DNA from: Sphingomonas jejuensis
Lineage (GTDB): Bacteria; Pseudomonadota; Alphaproteobacteria; Sphingomonadales; Sphingomonadaceae
Assembly (NCBI RefSeq): GCF_011927695.1
Contig: NZ_JAATJE010000001.1
Coordinates: 496,001-560,000, forward strand
Direction of reading: 5' to 3'
Length of the DNA stretch: 64,000 nucleotides
The notes below the pieces were generated by a model that saw only the letters and a list, made by a program, of their open reading frames with translations, was not told where the DNA came from and searched no databases. A program made the position numbers and the translations under genes. Of this stretch, positions 52,911 through 62,407 are shown in pieces (positions within the stretch are counted from its first letter, which is position 1; each line of letters opens with the position of its first letter).

Positions 52911-54425
52911 ATGCCCGATACGCTTCGCTTGATTCACTCGGCCGACGAGGCCGCGGCCCAGTCGCTTCCCGCCAACGTCGATGCGGAAGCCGCGCTGCTC
53001 GGCGCGATGATGATCGACAATCGGCTGGCGGAGGAAGTCCAGCTAAAGCTCCGCGCGGAGCATTTCTTCGAGCCGCTGCACGGCCGCATCTACGATGCCA
53101 TCCTGCGGCTGGTCGACAAGGCGATGATCGCGTCGCCCGTCACGCTGAAGCCGATGTTCGACGGCGACGAGGCGATGAAGGAGCTGGGCGGCAGCGGCTA
53201 TCTCGCGCAGCTGACCGGATCGGGCGCGGCGCTGATCGGTGCGCGTGATTTCGCGCAGCAGATCTACGATCTGGCGCTGCTGCGCGCCCTTGTGGGCGTC
53301 GGGCGCGAAATGGTCGACCAGGCGATGGACACCAGCGAGGCCGTCGATCCGAAGAAGCAGATCGAGGGTGCGGAGGTCGCGCTCTACCGCGTGGCGGAGG
53401 AAGGCGGCGAGGGCGGCGGGGTCAAGACCTTCAAGCAGGCGACCCAGATGGCGGTCGAGAACGCCGAAAAGGCCCTGAACGCCGGCGGCGGCCTCAGCGG
53501 CATCACCACCGGCCTCGACACCGTCAATGCCAAGATCGGTGGCCTGCACCGCTCCGACCTGCTGATCCTCGCCGGCCGCCCGGGCATGGGAAAGACCGCG
53601 CTGGCCACCAACATCGCGTTCAATGCCGCGCGCCGCTGGGTCCGCGACATGGAGGACGGGATCGAGGAGAAGCGGTCGGTGGGCGCCAAGGTGGCGTTCT
53701 TCTCGCTCGAAATGTCCGCCGATCAGCTGGCCACCCGTATCCTGTCGGAAAACAGCGGCATCTCGTCGGAGGCGCTGCGCATGGGCAAGATCGGGCAGCA
53801 GGACTTCCGCAACCTCGCCCGCGCGGCCGCCGATCTCGAAACGCTGCCGCTGTTCATCGACGATACGCCCGGCCTCACCATCGCCGCGCTGCGCACCCGC
53901 GCTCGGCGGCTGAAGCGGCGTCACGGCATCGGCCTGATCGTGGTCGACTATCTCCAGCTGCTGCAGGGTGCGGGCAAGGGCGGCAACGACAACCGCGTGC
54001 AGGAGATTTCGGAGATCAGCCGCGGCCTGAAGACGCTCGCCAAGGAGCTGAACGTGCCCGTCCTCGCGCTGTCGCAGCTCAGCCGCGCGGTTGAGCAGCG
54101 CGAGGACAAGCGCCCGCAGCTGTCGGATCTGCGCGAATCCGGCTCGATCGAGCAGGACGCCGACATGGTGCTGTTCGTGTTCCGCGAGGATTACTACCTC
54201 GCCGCGCGAGAACCGAAGGTCGGAATCGACGGCGACGATGCCAAGACCTTCGACGACCATGCCAAGTGGGCGATGGAGATGGAGCGGGTGTTCGGCCTCG
54301 CCGAGCTGATCGTGGCCAAGCAGCGCCACGGTGCGACCGGCAAGGTGAAGCTGAAGTTCGATGCCAAGATCACGCGCTTCAGCGATCATATCGACGATGC
54401 CTACCTGCCTCAGCGCATGAACTAG
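52911..54425 (+). CDS. dnaB: Replicative DNA helicase
   Basis: This is the 504-residue hexameric replication-fork helicase. The N-terminal primase-binding domain (NVDAEAALLGAMMIDN) is followed by the RecA-type domain with Walker A GRPGMGKT (222-229) and FFSLEMSADQLATR. The Walker B is LIVVDYLQLLQG, and SDLRESGSIEQDADMVLF is the H3/H4 region. There is no intein. AAGGA precedes the ATG, and DnaA boxes lie further upstream. The loop VRDMEDGIEEKRSVGAK after Walker A is longer than in E. coli and is common in sphingomonads. Confidence 0.96.
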   Translation: MPDTLRLIHSADEAAAQSLPANVDAEAALLGAMMIDNRLAEEVQLKLRAEHFFEPLHGRIYDAILRLVDKAMIASPVTLKPMFDGDEAMKELGGSGYLAQLTGSGAALIGARDFAQQIYDLALLRALVGVGREMVDQAMDTSEAVDPKKQIEGAEVALYRVAEEGGEGGGVKTFKQATQMAVENAEKALNAGGGLSGITTGLDTVNAKIGGLHRSDLLILAGRPGMGKTALATNIAFNAARRWVRDMEDGIEEKRSVGAKVAFFSLEMSADQLATRILSENSGISSEALRMGKIGQQDFRNLARAAADLETLPLFIDDTPGLTIAALRTRARRLKRRHGIGLIVVDYLQLLQGAGKGGNDNRVQEISEISRGLKTLAKELNVPVLALSQLSRAVEQREDKRPQLSDLRESGSIEQDADMVLFVFREDYYLAAREPKVGIDGDDAKTFDDHAKWAMEMERVFGLAELIVAKQRHGATGKVKLKFDAKITRFSDHIDDAYLPQRMN

Positions 54426-54519
54426 GCGGGCCCGGGTCGGGGGCCGGCGCCAGGGGAAGCAGGGGCCCGACCGCCGCCCGGGTGCGTTTGGAGGGGACCA
54501 CCTGCCGGAGGCTTCCCCC

Positions 54520-54987
54520 ATGCTTTCATCGATCCTGATCGGCGTCGTTGCCGGCGCGCGTGCCATGACGCCGCTGGCGGCGGTCGCCGACGCCGCCCGC
54601 CGCGGTGCCCTTCCACCCGCGAACGGCGCGCCGCCGCTTCTCGATCATCCGCTGGTGTCGGCGGGCACTGCTGCCCTGGCGCTCGGCGAGCTTGCCGGTG
54701 ACAAGATGAAGACCGCGCCCGACCGCATCGTGCCCGCCGGCATCGCGGGACGGCTCGTCACCGGCGCCGTGGCCGGCGCGGCGCTCGCCCCGCGGGATCG
54801 GCAGGCAACTGCGGCGCTCGCCGGGGCGGCGGCGGCGGTGGCCTCCTCGTTCGTGACCTTCCGTGCGCGCATGTGGGCCCTTGATCGTTACGGGCAGACA
54901 ACAACCGGTCTGGTCGAAGACGCCCTGACCGTCGGCAGCGCCTGGTGGATCGTCAACCGCCTGGCACCGTCGCGAGCGTCAACTTGA
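54520..54987 (+). CDS. DUF4126 family membrane protein
   Basis: This is a 155-residue hydrophobic protein. LSSILIGVVAGARAMTPLAAVA and GELAGDKMKTAPDRIVPAGIAGRLVTGA define DUF4126, with three or four membrane segments and a conserved Asp-Lys pair in the loop. The function is unknown. It is convergent with astD, 3 bp away. Confidence 0.85.
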   Translation: MLSSILIGVVAGARAMTPLAAVADAARRGALPPANGAPPLLDHPLVSAGTAALALGELAGDKMKTAPDRIVPAGIAGRLVTGAVAGAALAPRDRQATAALAGAAAAVASSFVTFRARMWALDRYGQTTTGLVEDALTVGSAWWIVNRLAPSRAST

Positions 54988-54990
54988 TCC

Positions 54991-56403
54991 TCAACCGTCG
55001 CTCAGACCCATCCCGATCGACGCGCGGGGCTGCTCCACCTCCGACGAGACCACCGGATAGGCACTGTAGTCGGCGGCGTAGAAGGCACTCGGCCGATGAT
55101 TGCCGCTCATCCCGATGCCGCCGAACGGCGCGCCCGACGACGCGCCGGTGGTCGGCCGGTTCCAGTTGACGATGCCCGCTCGCGCACCTGTCCAGAATCG
55201 CTCGTAGAGCTGAGGGCTTCCCCCGATCAGCGCCGCCGACAGGCCGAAGCGCGTGTTGTTCGCCTCCTGCATCGCCGCGTCGAAATCGGGAACGCGGATC
55301 AACTGAAGCAAGGGCCCGAACAACTCCTCGTCCGGCCGATCGGCAACGTCCGTCACGTCGATCAGCGCCGGGCCCAGGAACGGTCTGTCCGGCTGCGGCC
55401 GCGCAAGGTGCAGGATCGGACGGCCGCCCTTTGTCATCAACGTCATGAACGCCTCGCTCAGCGCGTCGGCGGCGGCATTGTCGATGACCGGTCCCATGAA
55501 GGGCGCCGGGGTGTCGTGCGGCGCGCCCACGATCAGTCGCTTGGTCAGCGTGGTGAGCGCCTCCAGCAACGGCTGGTGCTTGCCGTCTTCCACGATCAGG
55601 CGCCGGGCGGCGGTGCAGCGCTGCCCGGCCGTCATGTAGGCGGACTGCACGATCAGCGCAGCGGCCGATTGGTAGTCGCTGACGTCCCAGCAAATCAGCG
55701 GATTGTTCCCGCCCATCTCAAGCGCGAGCATCTTGCCCGGCGTCTCAGCGAATTGCCGGGCCAGCTTCGCACCCGTCATCGCCGATCCGGTAAACAGCAG
55801 GCCGTCGATCCCGGGATGTGAGGACAGGGCACGACCCACATCCGGCCCGCCCTGCGCCAGGCGCACGATCCCGTCCGGAATGCCTGCCTCACGGTAGCAG
55901 TCGATCAGCATGGCGCCGGTCGCGGGCGTCTTTTCGGACGGCTTGAACACCACCGCATTACCGGCGATCAGCGCAGGAACGATGTGGCCGTTCGGCAAAT
56001 GGGCCGGAAAATTATAGGGGCCGAGCACCGCGAGCACGCCGTGGGGACGGTGTCGGAGCTTGTTGCGCTGCCCCATCGCTCCATCAAGCGTGCGGTGGCC
56101 GGTCCGCTCGGCATAGGCCTTGACCGAGATGTCGACCTTGGCAACCACACTGTCGACCTCGGTCTTGGCCTCCCACAGCGGCTTTCCTGTCTCCCGGGCG
56201 ATCAGGTCTGCCAGCGCCTCGGCCCTGACCCGTACGACGTTGGCGAAGCGGCGGACGCATTCGATGCGGAAGGTGACCGGCTTGGCGCTCCATGGCGCAA
56301 GCGCCTCCCGCGCCGCGGCGATCTCGGCATCGACATCGCTCGACAACCCTTCCCACAGGACCTCGCCTGTCGCCGGCTCGTACGAGATCAATCTTTCCGC
56401 CAT
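54991..56403 (-). CDS. astD: Succinylglutamate-semialdehyde dehydrogenase
   Basis: This is a 470-residue aldehyde dehydrogenase of the arginine succinyltransferase pathway. PYNFPAHLPNGHIVPALIAG (near 145) and KPSEKTPATG are AstD-typical. LEMGGNNPLI holds the catalytic Glu, and AGQRCTAARR the catalytic Cys. astA, astB and astE are not in the window, so full arginine catabolism cannot be claimed. It lies 47 bp after selO on the same strand. Confidence 0.88.
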   Translation of the reverse strand: MAERLISYEPATGEVLWEGLSSDVDAEIAAAREALAPWSAKPVTFRIECVRRFANVVRVRAEALADLIARETGKPLWEAKTEVDSVVAKVDISVKAYAERTGHRTLDGAMGQRNKLRHRPHGVLAVLGPYNFPAHLPNGHIVPALIAGNAVVFKPSEKTPATGAMLIDCYREAGIPDGIVRLAQGGPDVGRALSSHPGIDGLLFTGSAMTGAKLARQFAETPGKMLALEMGGNNPLICWDVSDYQSAAALIVQSAYMTAGQRCTAARRLIVEDGKHQPLLEALTTLTKRLIVGAPHDTPAPFMGPVIDNAAADALSEAFMTLMTKGGRPILHLARPQPDRPFLGPALIDVTDVADRPDEELFGPLLQLIRVPDFDAAMQEANNTRFGLSAALIGGSPQLYERFWTGARAGIVNWNRPTTGASSGAPFGGIGMSGNHRPSAFYAADYSAYPVVSSEVEQPRASIGMGLSDG

Positions 56404-56450
56404 CGCCACTCCTTTGGTCGCTTTGTCCCGATCATGCGCCGTCGCGCCGG

Positions 56451-57827
56451 TCAAGCACCTCTGCGGGCGAGCGCATCGCCCATTCGCCGCACGGCCGCCA
56501 CCTTCGCATGAAGGGGCGCCCAGTCGTCCTGCTCCGCGATGGGACGCCAAAGCGCCTCCACCTCGTCGATCAGCATGGCGCAGGGCTCGGCATCGGACCA
56601 GTAAGGGTGGTCAAGCGCATCGGGGGTCGCGCGTCCCTCCAGTGCGGCTGCAAGCGGAGTGAACGCGGGATGCGCGTAGTCCTGTTTCGCGCGCCGCAAA
56701 CGACCCCCACGCCAATCAAAGAAAAAGCGGTCGAGCGGCACCTGGCTTTCGAATAGCGCGGTCTCGATCCGAGATGCCAGAACCGCATCTGCATCGCCAT
56801 CGCGCGCCACGATGCCAAGCCGCCAGAACAGCCGCTCCACCAACGCCGCGCGGTAGAGGGCGGCAAACCGTCCGAGCACCGGCTCCAACGCAGAAACATC
56901 GGTCATGAGGCTGAGCGCGGAGGCAAGCTGCGCGACGTCCCACCAGATCGCCTCCGCCTGGCGGGCGAAGGCATAGAGGCCGGTATGGTCGAAATAGGCG
57001 GCGGTGAACCCCGGATCGAAAGCCGGCGCAAATCGCCAAGGGCCATAATCGAAGCTCTCTCCCGTTACGTTGATGTTGTCGCTGTTGAGCACACCATGCA
57101 CGAAGCCGGCAGCCATGTAGCTGCCTGCCAGCCGCGCCGTGCGGGCGACAACCAGTTCAAGCAGGCGGACCGGATCGTCGCCCTGCTTTTCGAACAGGTT
57201 GGCAAGTACATAGCCTGCCAGCGCCTTGAGACCGTGCACATCGCGCGAATATGCCAGCCGCTGGAACGTGCCGATGCGAATATGTCCGTGGCTCAGCCGC
57301 ACCAGCACGGCGGAGCGCGTCGGCGACGGCTCGTCACCGCGGTGAAGCTCTTCGCCGGTTTCAATGAGGGAAAGGGTGCGCGACGTCTCGACCCCCAACG
57401 CCTCCAACATCTCGGTCGCCAAAATTTCCCGAACGCCGCCCTTCAGCGTCAGCCGCCCGTCTCCGAAGCGGCTCCACGGCGTCTGCCCTGATCCCTTCGT
57501 GGCAAGGTCCATGAGGCGGCCGTCTGCAGCCCGGAACTGTGCGTAGAGAAAGCCGCGTCCGTCGCCAATGTCTGGATTGTAGCTTCGGAACTGATGACCA
57601 TGGTAGCGAAGGGCGAGCGGACAGGGGAGGCTACCCTCGAACGGCTCGAACCTAGCGAAGCGCTGCACCCAGGCTTCGTCGTCAATCCTGTCAAGTCCAA
57701 GCTCCGCCGCCGCGCGATCGTTGCGGTAGCGCAACACGGCTTGAGGAAAGTCGGCCGGAGCCACGGGATCGTAGAAGTCTCCGCCCAACGTCTCGATGAT
57801 GCGGGCGGGTTGCGGGCAGTCGACCAT
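56451..57827 (-). CDS. selO: Protein adenylyltransferase SelO
   Basis: This is a 458-residue pseudokinase-fold enzyme that transfers AMP to protein Ser/Thr/Tyr residues, linked to oxidative stress. The core reads LALRYHGHQF, DLATKGSGQTPWSR, DGRLTLKGGVREIL, GVLNSDNINVTG (metal-binding Asn-Asp) and DYGPWRFAPAFDPGF. ATG 57827 (MVDCPQPARI) was preferred over ATG 57866, which would overlap the divergent hydrolase start. It shares a short intergenic region with that gene. Confidence 0.93.
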   Translation of the reverse strand: MVDCPQPARIIETLGGDFYDPVAPADFPQAVLRYRNDRAAAELGLDRIDDEAWVQRFARFEPFEGSLPCPLALRYHGHQFRSYNPDIGDGRGFLYAQFRAADGRLMDLATKGSGQTPWSRFGDGRLTLKGGVREILATEMLEALGVETSRTLSLIETGEELHRGDEPSPTRSAVLVRLSHGHIRIGTFQRLAYSRDVHGLKALAGYVLANLFEKQGDDPVRLLELVVARTARLAGSYMAAGFVHGVLNSDNINVTGESFDYGPWRFAPAFDPGFTAAYFDHTGLYAFARQAEAIWWDVAQLASALSLMTDVSALEPVLGRFAALYRAALVERLFWRLGIVARDGDADAVLASRIETALFESQVPLDRFFFDWRGGRLRRAKQDYAHPAFTPLAAALEGRATPDALDHPYWSDAEPCAMLIDEVEALWRPIAEQDDWAPLHAKVAAVRRMGDALARRGA

Positions 57828-57864
57828 CCCGCGATATGGGGGGCGGGCAAGGAGCAGCGCAACC

Positions 57865-58743
57865 ATGGGGGACGGACTGGACTGGCACGATGGCTATGTC
57901 TGGTCGGCCGACGGTGTGCGGCTTCACCACCGCGACCAGCCCGGACCGAAGGATCGCCCGGCCCTGCTCTGCATACCGGGGCTGACCCGCAACGTCCGCG
58001 ATTTCGCGAGCCTTGCGGCTCGGATGAAGGGGCGTCACCGCGTCATCTCCGTGGATCTGCGCGGTCGGGGGGAGAGCGGCTATGCGCGCGACCCGCTCAG
58101 CTACACGCCGCTGACCTATGTGTCGGATCTGGCCCGAGTCCTCGCGGAGCTTCGCCCCGGATCGGTTGTTCCGGTCGGCACCTCCTTGGGCGGCCTTGTC
58201 ACCATGCTGATGGCCGGCGCCGGCGTGGTCGAGATGGCAGGTGCGATCCTGAACGATGTCGGGCCGGAGCTCGATCCGACAGGGCTCGAGCGGATCCGCG
58301 GCTATGTCGGGCGGGGCGGCAGCTATCCGACTTGGCTGCATGCCGCTCGCGCGCTGGCCGACAATCAGCGGGAGGTTCACCCAACCTTTGCGCTCGGCGA
58401 CTGGATCGACGCGGCCAAGCGGGTCATGCGCCTTGAGCCCTCCGGTCGCGTTGCGTTCGACTATGACATGCGCATTGCCGAGCCCTTCCGCTTGCCGGGT
58501 GGGGAGGCGGGCGTCGACCTGTGGCCCGCGTTGGACCGCTTGGCGCCGATCCCTGTCCTTATCTTGCGCGGGGAGCGATCTGATCTGTTGTCGGCCGAGG
58601 TGCAGGCACGAATGGCGGCCCGCCTACCCTATGCAACGGCGGTGACGGTGCCGGGCGTCGGACACGCGCCGACACTGGACGAGCCGGTCGCGGTCGCAGC
58701 CATTGATCGCTTCCTCGATCAGATCGGCCCGGAACCGCGCTGA
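57865..58743 (+). CDS. Alpha/beta hydrolase
   Basis: This is a 292-residue alpha/beta-hydrolase fold protein. The oxyanion region is CIPGLTRNVRDFASLA and the nucleophile elbow is GTSLGGL (Ser near residue 110). VDLRGRGESGYA follows strand 4, and the acid/base end is ILRGERSDLL with VPGVGHAP (catalytic His). It is an esterase or lyase-like hydrolase with an unknown substrate. It is the first of four co-directional genes ending with the flavin oxidoreductase. Its ATG overlaps the alternative selO start on the other strand. Confidence 0.85.
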   Translation: MGDGLDWHDGYVWSADGVRLHHRDQPGPKDRPALLCIPGLTRNVRDFASLAARMKGRHRVISVDLRGRGESGYARDPLSYTPLTYVSDLARVLAELRPGSVVPVGTSLGGLVTMLMAGAGVVEMAGAILNDVGPELDPTGLERIRGYVGRGGSYPTWLHAARALADNQREVHPTFALGDWIDAAKRVMRLEPSGRVAFDYDMRIAEPFRLPGGEAGVDLWPALDRLAPIPVLILRGERSDLLSAEVQARMAARLPYATAVTVPGVGHAPTLDEPVAVAAIDRFLDQIGPEPR

Positions 58744-58790
58744 CCCCCGCGCGCTTGGAGGCGCATCGCCTTTCTGCCGGGGAACTCTTC

Positions 58791-59546
58791 ATGACCACTG
58801 CCGCCGACGCCCACACTGCCCAACGAACGTTGAAGGGGCGGCGCATCGCGGTCACCGGCGGCACCACGGGGATAGGCCGGGCAGCGGCGGTGCTGCTCGC
58901 ATCGGAAGGGGCGCGCTTGTTTGTCTGCGGCCGAAATCCGGATCATCTGGCCGATGTCGTCGCCCGTATCGGGGAAGTCGGCGAAGGCGACGGAATGACC
59001 ACCGACCTTGGCGACGCTGATAACGTGAAGCGCTTCTTCGATGCCGCTCAAAGCAAGCTGGGCGGCCTGGATGTTGCCATCATCAACGCCGCCGTCCCCG
59101 CCAGGGGATTGTCCGATATGACCGAGGAGGAGGTGCGGTATGCACTTGCGGTCAACTTCAGCGCCTATGTCCTCAGCGCCCATGCCGCCATCAAGGCCAT
59201 GGGCGACAATGGTCATATTTTCCTGATTGGGTCGATGTCGGCCCATGTGCTTGGGCCGTCTTCAACCGTTTATGCAGGGATCAAGGCGGGCATCGCCGGC
59301 TTCTCGCAGGCGTTGCGCCGAGAATTGGGCAACAAGGGCATCAAGGTCAGCCTCGTTGAGCCCGGCCTGACCGGCGCCGACTTCCATTATCCCGACATTT
59401 CCGCATCCGAGCAGGCGGAGCGGATAAAGGGTCAGTCGATGCTCCGCGCGGAGGACATTGCGGTGTCCATCCATTTCTGTCTGACGCAGCCGGACCGCAC
59501 CACGATCCAGCAAATCACCGTGGTGCCACGGGTGAACGACGAATGA
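58791..59546 (+). CDS. Short-chain dehydrogenase/reductase
   Basis: This is a 251-residue Rossmann-fold oxidoreductase. The cofactor site is VTGGTTGIGRAAAVLL (near residue 23), with INAAVPARG after strand 4. The catalytic Ser lies in LIGSMSAHV, and YAGIKAGIAG holds the Tyr-x-x-x-Lys pair. ATG 58791 (MTTAADAHT) was preferred to the upstream in-frame ATG. It overlaps the GH130-like gene by 4 bp, so the two are coupled and probably act on related compounds. Confidence 0.88.
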   Translation: MTTAADAHTAQRTLKGRRIAVTGGTTGIGRAAAVLLASEGARLFVCGRNPDHLADVVARIGEVGEGDGMTTDLGDADNVKRFFDAAQSKLGGLDVAIINAAVPARGLSDMTEEEVRYALAVNFSAYVLSAHAAIKAMGDNGHIFLIGSMSAHVLGPSSTVYAGIKAGIAGFSQALRRELGNKGIKVSLVEPGLTGADFHYPDISASEQAERIKGQSMLRAEDIAVSIHFCLTQPDRTTIQQITVVPRVNDE

Positions 59547-60664
59547 CGATGTTTAAGGTCGATCGACTGGTGTTCGAGCCCGCGGATGTTGATCTTGCTC
59601 GTTCGCCGCTCGCGCAAGACCTCGGTGGGCAGACGCACGTCCTCGGCGCCTTCAATCCTGGGCTGACCCGCCTGCCAAATGGCAATCTGCTGATCATGGT
59701 CCGCGTCGCCGAAGCGCTCACCGAGCCCCGACGACATGGCCACATCCACGCGATCCGCTGGGATAACGGCAGCTATGTGCTCGATGCCTACCATGCCGAC
59801 ACTGTCGACAGCACCGATCCGCGCAAGTTCACGCTGATCGGGGAACGGTGGCGGGTCATGGCGCTGACCTCGCTGTCCTGGTTGCTGCCGGTGGAACTCG
59901 ACCCGGATGGGCTCAGCGTCGTCGCAGTTCATTACGATCGCGCGATCGCACCGGGATCGTCGTCGCAATGCTATGGCGTCGAGGATGCACGCATCTCGCG
60001 CGTCGATGGTCGCTACCTGATGACCACCTGCACCGTCAGCCCGGAGCGTCACGCAACCACGCTCTATTCGTCGGAAAATGGGCTGGACTGGCGGTGCGAC
60101 GGGATCGTGCTCGACCATCAGAACAAGGATATGCTGATCTTCGAAGGGACGATCGAGGATCGCTACTGGGCGCAGACCCGGCCGCTCGGCGACCTTTACT
60201 TCGCCTATCCGCCGGGCAGCGAGTGGCGCGCGGGACCGTCCATCAACCTGGCGACGTCACCGGATGCACTTCACTGGCGCCCGCACGAGCAGCCGGGCAT
60301 CCGCCCGCATGCGGGCACCGTTGCCACCGCGCGCATGGGCGGCGGCACGCCCCCGGTCCTTACGGAAGACGGATGGCTGACGCTTTGGCACGGCGTGGAG
60401 CCGCAGGGGGTGGTCGGCATCTATCGGACATATTGGTCGATGCTGGCGCACAACGATCCGGCCAGGGTCGTCCGCACGGATCACGCTGCCTTGCTGGAAG
60501 CGCGCGCTGACCTCACCGCACCCTTGGCAGGCCAGATGTATGTGTCGGACGTCGTTTTCACGACCGGTATCGCGGATGCCGGCGACCATTTCGTCGTCGC
60601 ATCGGGGGAGGCCGACCTTGCCTGCCGGATCACTCATATCCCGAAGGCGCGGTTCGGGCTGTGA
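59543..60664 (+). CDS. GH130-like glycosidase/phosphorylase
   Basis: This is a 373-residue five-bladed beta-propeller protein. FNPGLTRLPNGNLLIMVRV, SSSQCYGVEDARISRVDG (the conserved G-x-E-D-x-R propeller motif), ATTLYSSENGLDW, NKDMLIFEGTIEDRYW and WLTLWHGVEPQGVVGIYRTY fit the GH130 family of mannoside phosphorylases and hydrolases. The catalytic Asp of the family probably lies in the VEDARIS segment. It is coupled by ATGA to the SDR gene upstream. The sugar substrate is unknown. Confidence 0.75.
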   Translation: MTMFKVDRLVFEPADVDLARSPLAQDLGGQTHVLGAFNPGLTRLPNGNLLIMVRVAEALTEPRRHGHIHAIRWDNGSYVLDAYHADTVDSTDPRKFTLIGERWRVMALTSLSWLLPVELDPDGLSVVAVHYDRAIAPGSSSQCYGVEDARISRVDGRYLMTTCTVSPERHATTLYSSENGLDWRCDGIVLDHQNKDMLIFEGTIEDRYWAQTRPLGDLYFAYPPGSEWRAGPSINLATSPDALHWRPHEQPGIRPHAGTVATARMGGGTPPVLTEDGWLTLWHGVEPQGVVGIYRTYWSMLAHNDPARVVRTDHAALLEARADLTAPLAGQMYVSDVVFTTGIADAGDHFVVASGEADLACRITHIPKARFGL

Positions 60665-60733
60665 GCCAGCATCCAGTTTTTTCGCGCCAAAGGTCGCTCG
60701 GCGCATTATGACGCGCCGAGCGAAGGAGTGACG

Positions 60734-62137
60734 ATGTTCAAGGGATTGAAGCCCATTGTCTATAACGGCCGCGAGGTGTGGCCGCTTGTGGAAGGTGGCA
60801 AGGGTGTCGCGGCGACCAACCATGCGTCTGCCGGCGCGTGGGCGGCGGCCGGGGGGATTGGCACCGTCTCTGCCGTGAACGCCGACAGCTACGATCCGGA
60901 TGGCAAGATTATCCCGCAAGTCTATCACGCGCTTACCCGCCGCGAGCGGCACGAGGAGCTGATCCAGTACGCCATCGAGGGCGCTGTACAGCAGGTAAAG
61001 CGCGCATTTGAGATCGCCGGCGGACGCGGCGCGATCAACATCAACGTGCTGTGGGAGATGGGCGGCGCACAGCGCATTCTTCATGGGGTGCTGGAACGGA
61101 CGCGCGGCATGGTGTCCGGCGTCACCTGTGGCGCGGGCATGCCGTACAAGCTCAGTGAGATCGCGGCGTCGTACCAGGTCCACTACCTGCCAATCGTCAG
61201 CTCCGGGCGTGCCTTCCGGGCTTTGTGGAAGCGCGCCTATTCCAAAGCGTCCGAGTGGCTTGCCGCTGTGGTCTACGAGGATCCCTGGCTTGCCGGCGGA
61301 CATAACGGCCTGTCCAACGCAGAAGATCCGCTGGCGCCGCAGGATCCCTACCCGCGTGTGAAGGCGCTGCGCGATACGATGCGGGAAGGCGGCATCTCGG
61401 ACAGCGTGCCGATCGTAATGGCGGGGGGCGTATGGTACCTGCGTGACTGGAACGACTGGATCGATAATCCGGAGCTTGGCGAGATCGCCTTTCAGTTCGG
61501 CACCCGTCCGCTCCTGACGCAGGAAAGCCCCATCCCTGACGAGTGGAAGGCGCGCCTGACCAATATCGAGGAAGGGGAGGTGCTCCTCCACAAGTTTTCG
61601 CCGACAGGCTTCTACTCGTCGGCGGTGCGGAACCCGTTCCTGCGCGCACTGGAGGCGCGGTCCGAACGGCAGATCGCATTCTCCGCACAGGAAGCCGGCG
61701 ATCACCAGTACCAGCTTGATGTCGGCGTGAAGGGCAAGAACTTCTGGGTGACGCGCGGCGACCTTCTGCGCGCACGCGAATGGTACGGCGCCGGCTTCAC
61801 TGATGCCCTCAAGACGCCGGATAACACGCTCGTGTTCGTTACACCGGAAGAGAAGGCAGTCATTCGCAAGGATCAGGCGGACTGCATGGGCTGCCTCAGC
61901 CAATGCTCTTTCTCGGCTTGGGCGGATACGGAGGGTAATTCGACCGGCCGTCTCGCCGATCCGCGCAGCTTCTGCATCCAGAAGACGCTTCAGGACATCG
62001 CGCACGGCGGCGACGTCGAGCAGAATCTGATGTTCGCAGGACATGGTGCCTACAACTTCAAGCGGGATCCCTTCTACTCGAATGGATTCGTGCCCACTGT
62101 CGGCCAGCTGGTCGACAGGATCCTGACGGGCGACTGA
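60734..62137 (+). CDS. NAD(P)H-dependent flavin oxidoreductase (nitronate monooxygenase-like)
   Basis: This is a 467-residue FMN TIM-barrel protein of the NPD/nitronate monooxygenase superfamily: GGKGVAATNHASAGAWAAAGG, VSGVTCGAGMPYKL, HYLPIVSSGRA and SVPIVMAGGVWYLRDW. It is about 120 residues longer than simple NMOs. The C-terminal extension has C384-x2-C387-x3-C391 (CMGCLSQC) and C414, a pattern that could hold an iron-sulfur cluster. ATG 60734 has AAGGAG five bases upstream; GTG 60728 overlaps that site. Its substrate is unknown. Confidence 0.8.
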   Translation: MFKGLKPIVYNGREVWPLVEGGKGVAATNHASAGAWAAAGGIGTVSAVNADSYDPDGKIIPQVYHALTRRERHEELIQYAIEGAVQQVKRAFEIAGGRGAININVLWEMGGAQRILHGVLERTRGMVSGVTCGAGMPYKLSEIAASYQVHYLPIVSSGRAFRALWKRAYSKASEWLAAVVYEDPWLAGGHNGLSNAEDPLAPQDPYPRVKALRDTMREGGISDSVPIVMAGGVWYLRDWNDWIDNPELGEIAFQFGTRPLLTQESPIPDEWKARLTNIEEGEVLLHKFSPTGFYSSAVRNPFLRALEARSERQIAFSAQEAGDHQYQLDVGVKGKNFWVTRGDLLRAREWYGAGFTDALKTPDNTLVFVTPEEKAVIRKDQADCMGCLSQCSFSAWADTEGNSTGRLADPRSFCIQKTLQDIAHGGDVEQNLMFAGHGAYNFKRDPFYSNGFVPTVGQLVDRILTGD

Positions 62138-62144
62138 GACGGGC

Positions 62145-62172
62145 GGGCCGTCTGCCATGTGGCAGGCGGCCC
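62145..62172. terminator. Bidirectional terminator hairpin
   Basis: Arms GGGCCGTCTGCCA (62145-62157) and TGGCAGGCGGCCC (62160-62172) pair with one wobble. It lies 8 bp before the stop of the minus-strand lipoprotein gene and just after the flavin oxidoreductase gene. There is no T-run, so factor-independent termination may be weak. Confidence 0.55.
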
Positions 62173-62179
62173 GGTCCGA

Positions 62180-62377
62180 TCACTCGGGGTCGATCGCGCC
62201 GATCACGCCGCCCGCAACCGCACCCGCCGCAGCACCGTCGCCCACGTCGTTGCCGGTCGCCGCAGCCACACCTGCACCGCCTGCCGTGCCGATGGCCGCG
62301 CCGCGAAGTGTCGGGGACGAACATGCGCCAAGAGCGACGGTCGCCAGCGCGAGCGCTGCCAGAGCAGATGATTTCAT
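62180..62377 (-). CDS. Small glycine-zipper lipoprotein
   Basis: This is a 65-residue protein with lipobox LGAC (Cys near residue 19). The short mature chain is made of Gly/Ala zipper repeats (GAAIGTAGGAGVAAATG; GAAAGAVAGGVIGAI), as in osmotically induced outer-membrane lipoproteins of the OsmB/SlyB type. AGGAGG precedes the ATG. A GGAAC...GTT promoter candidate lies upstream, fitting stress induction. Confidence 0.75.
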   Translation of the reverse strand: MKSSALAALALATVALGACSSPTLRGAAIGTAGGAGVAAATGNDVGDGAAAGAVAGGVIGAIDPE

Positions 62378-62407
62378 GATGACCTCCTGTTTGAAACTGT
62401 TGAGGCT

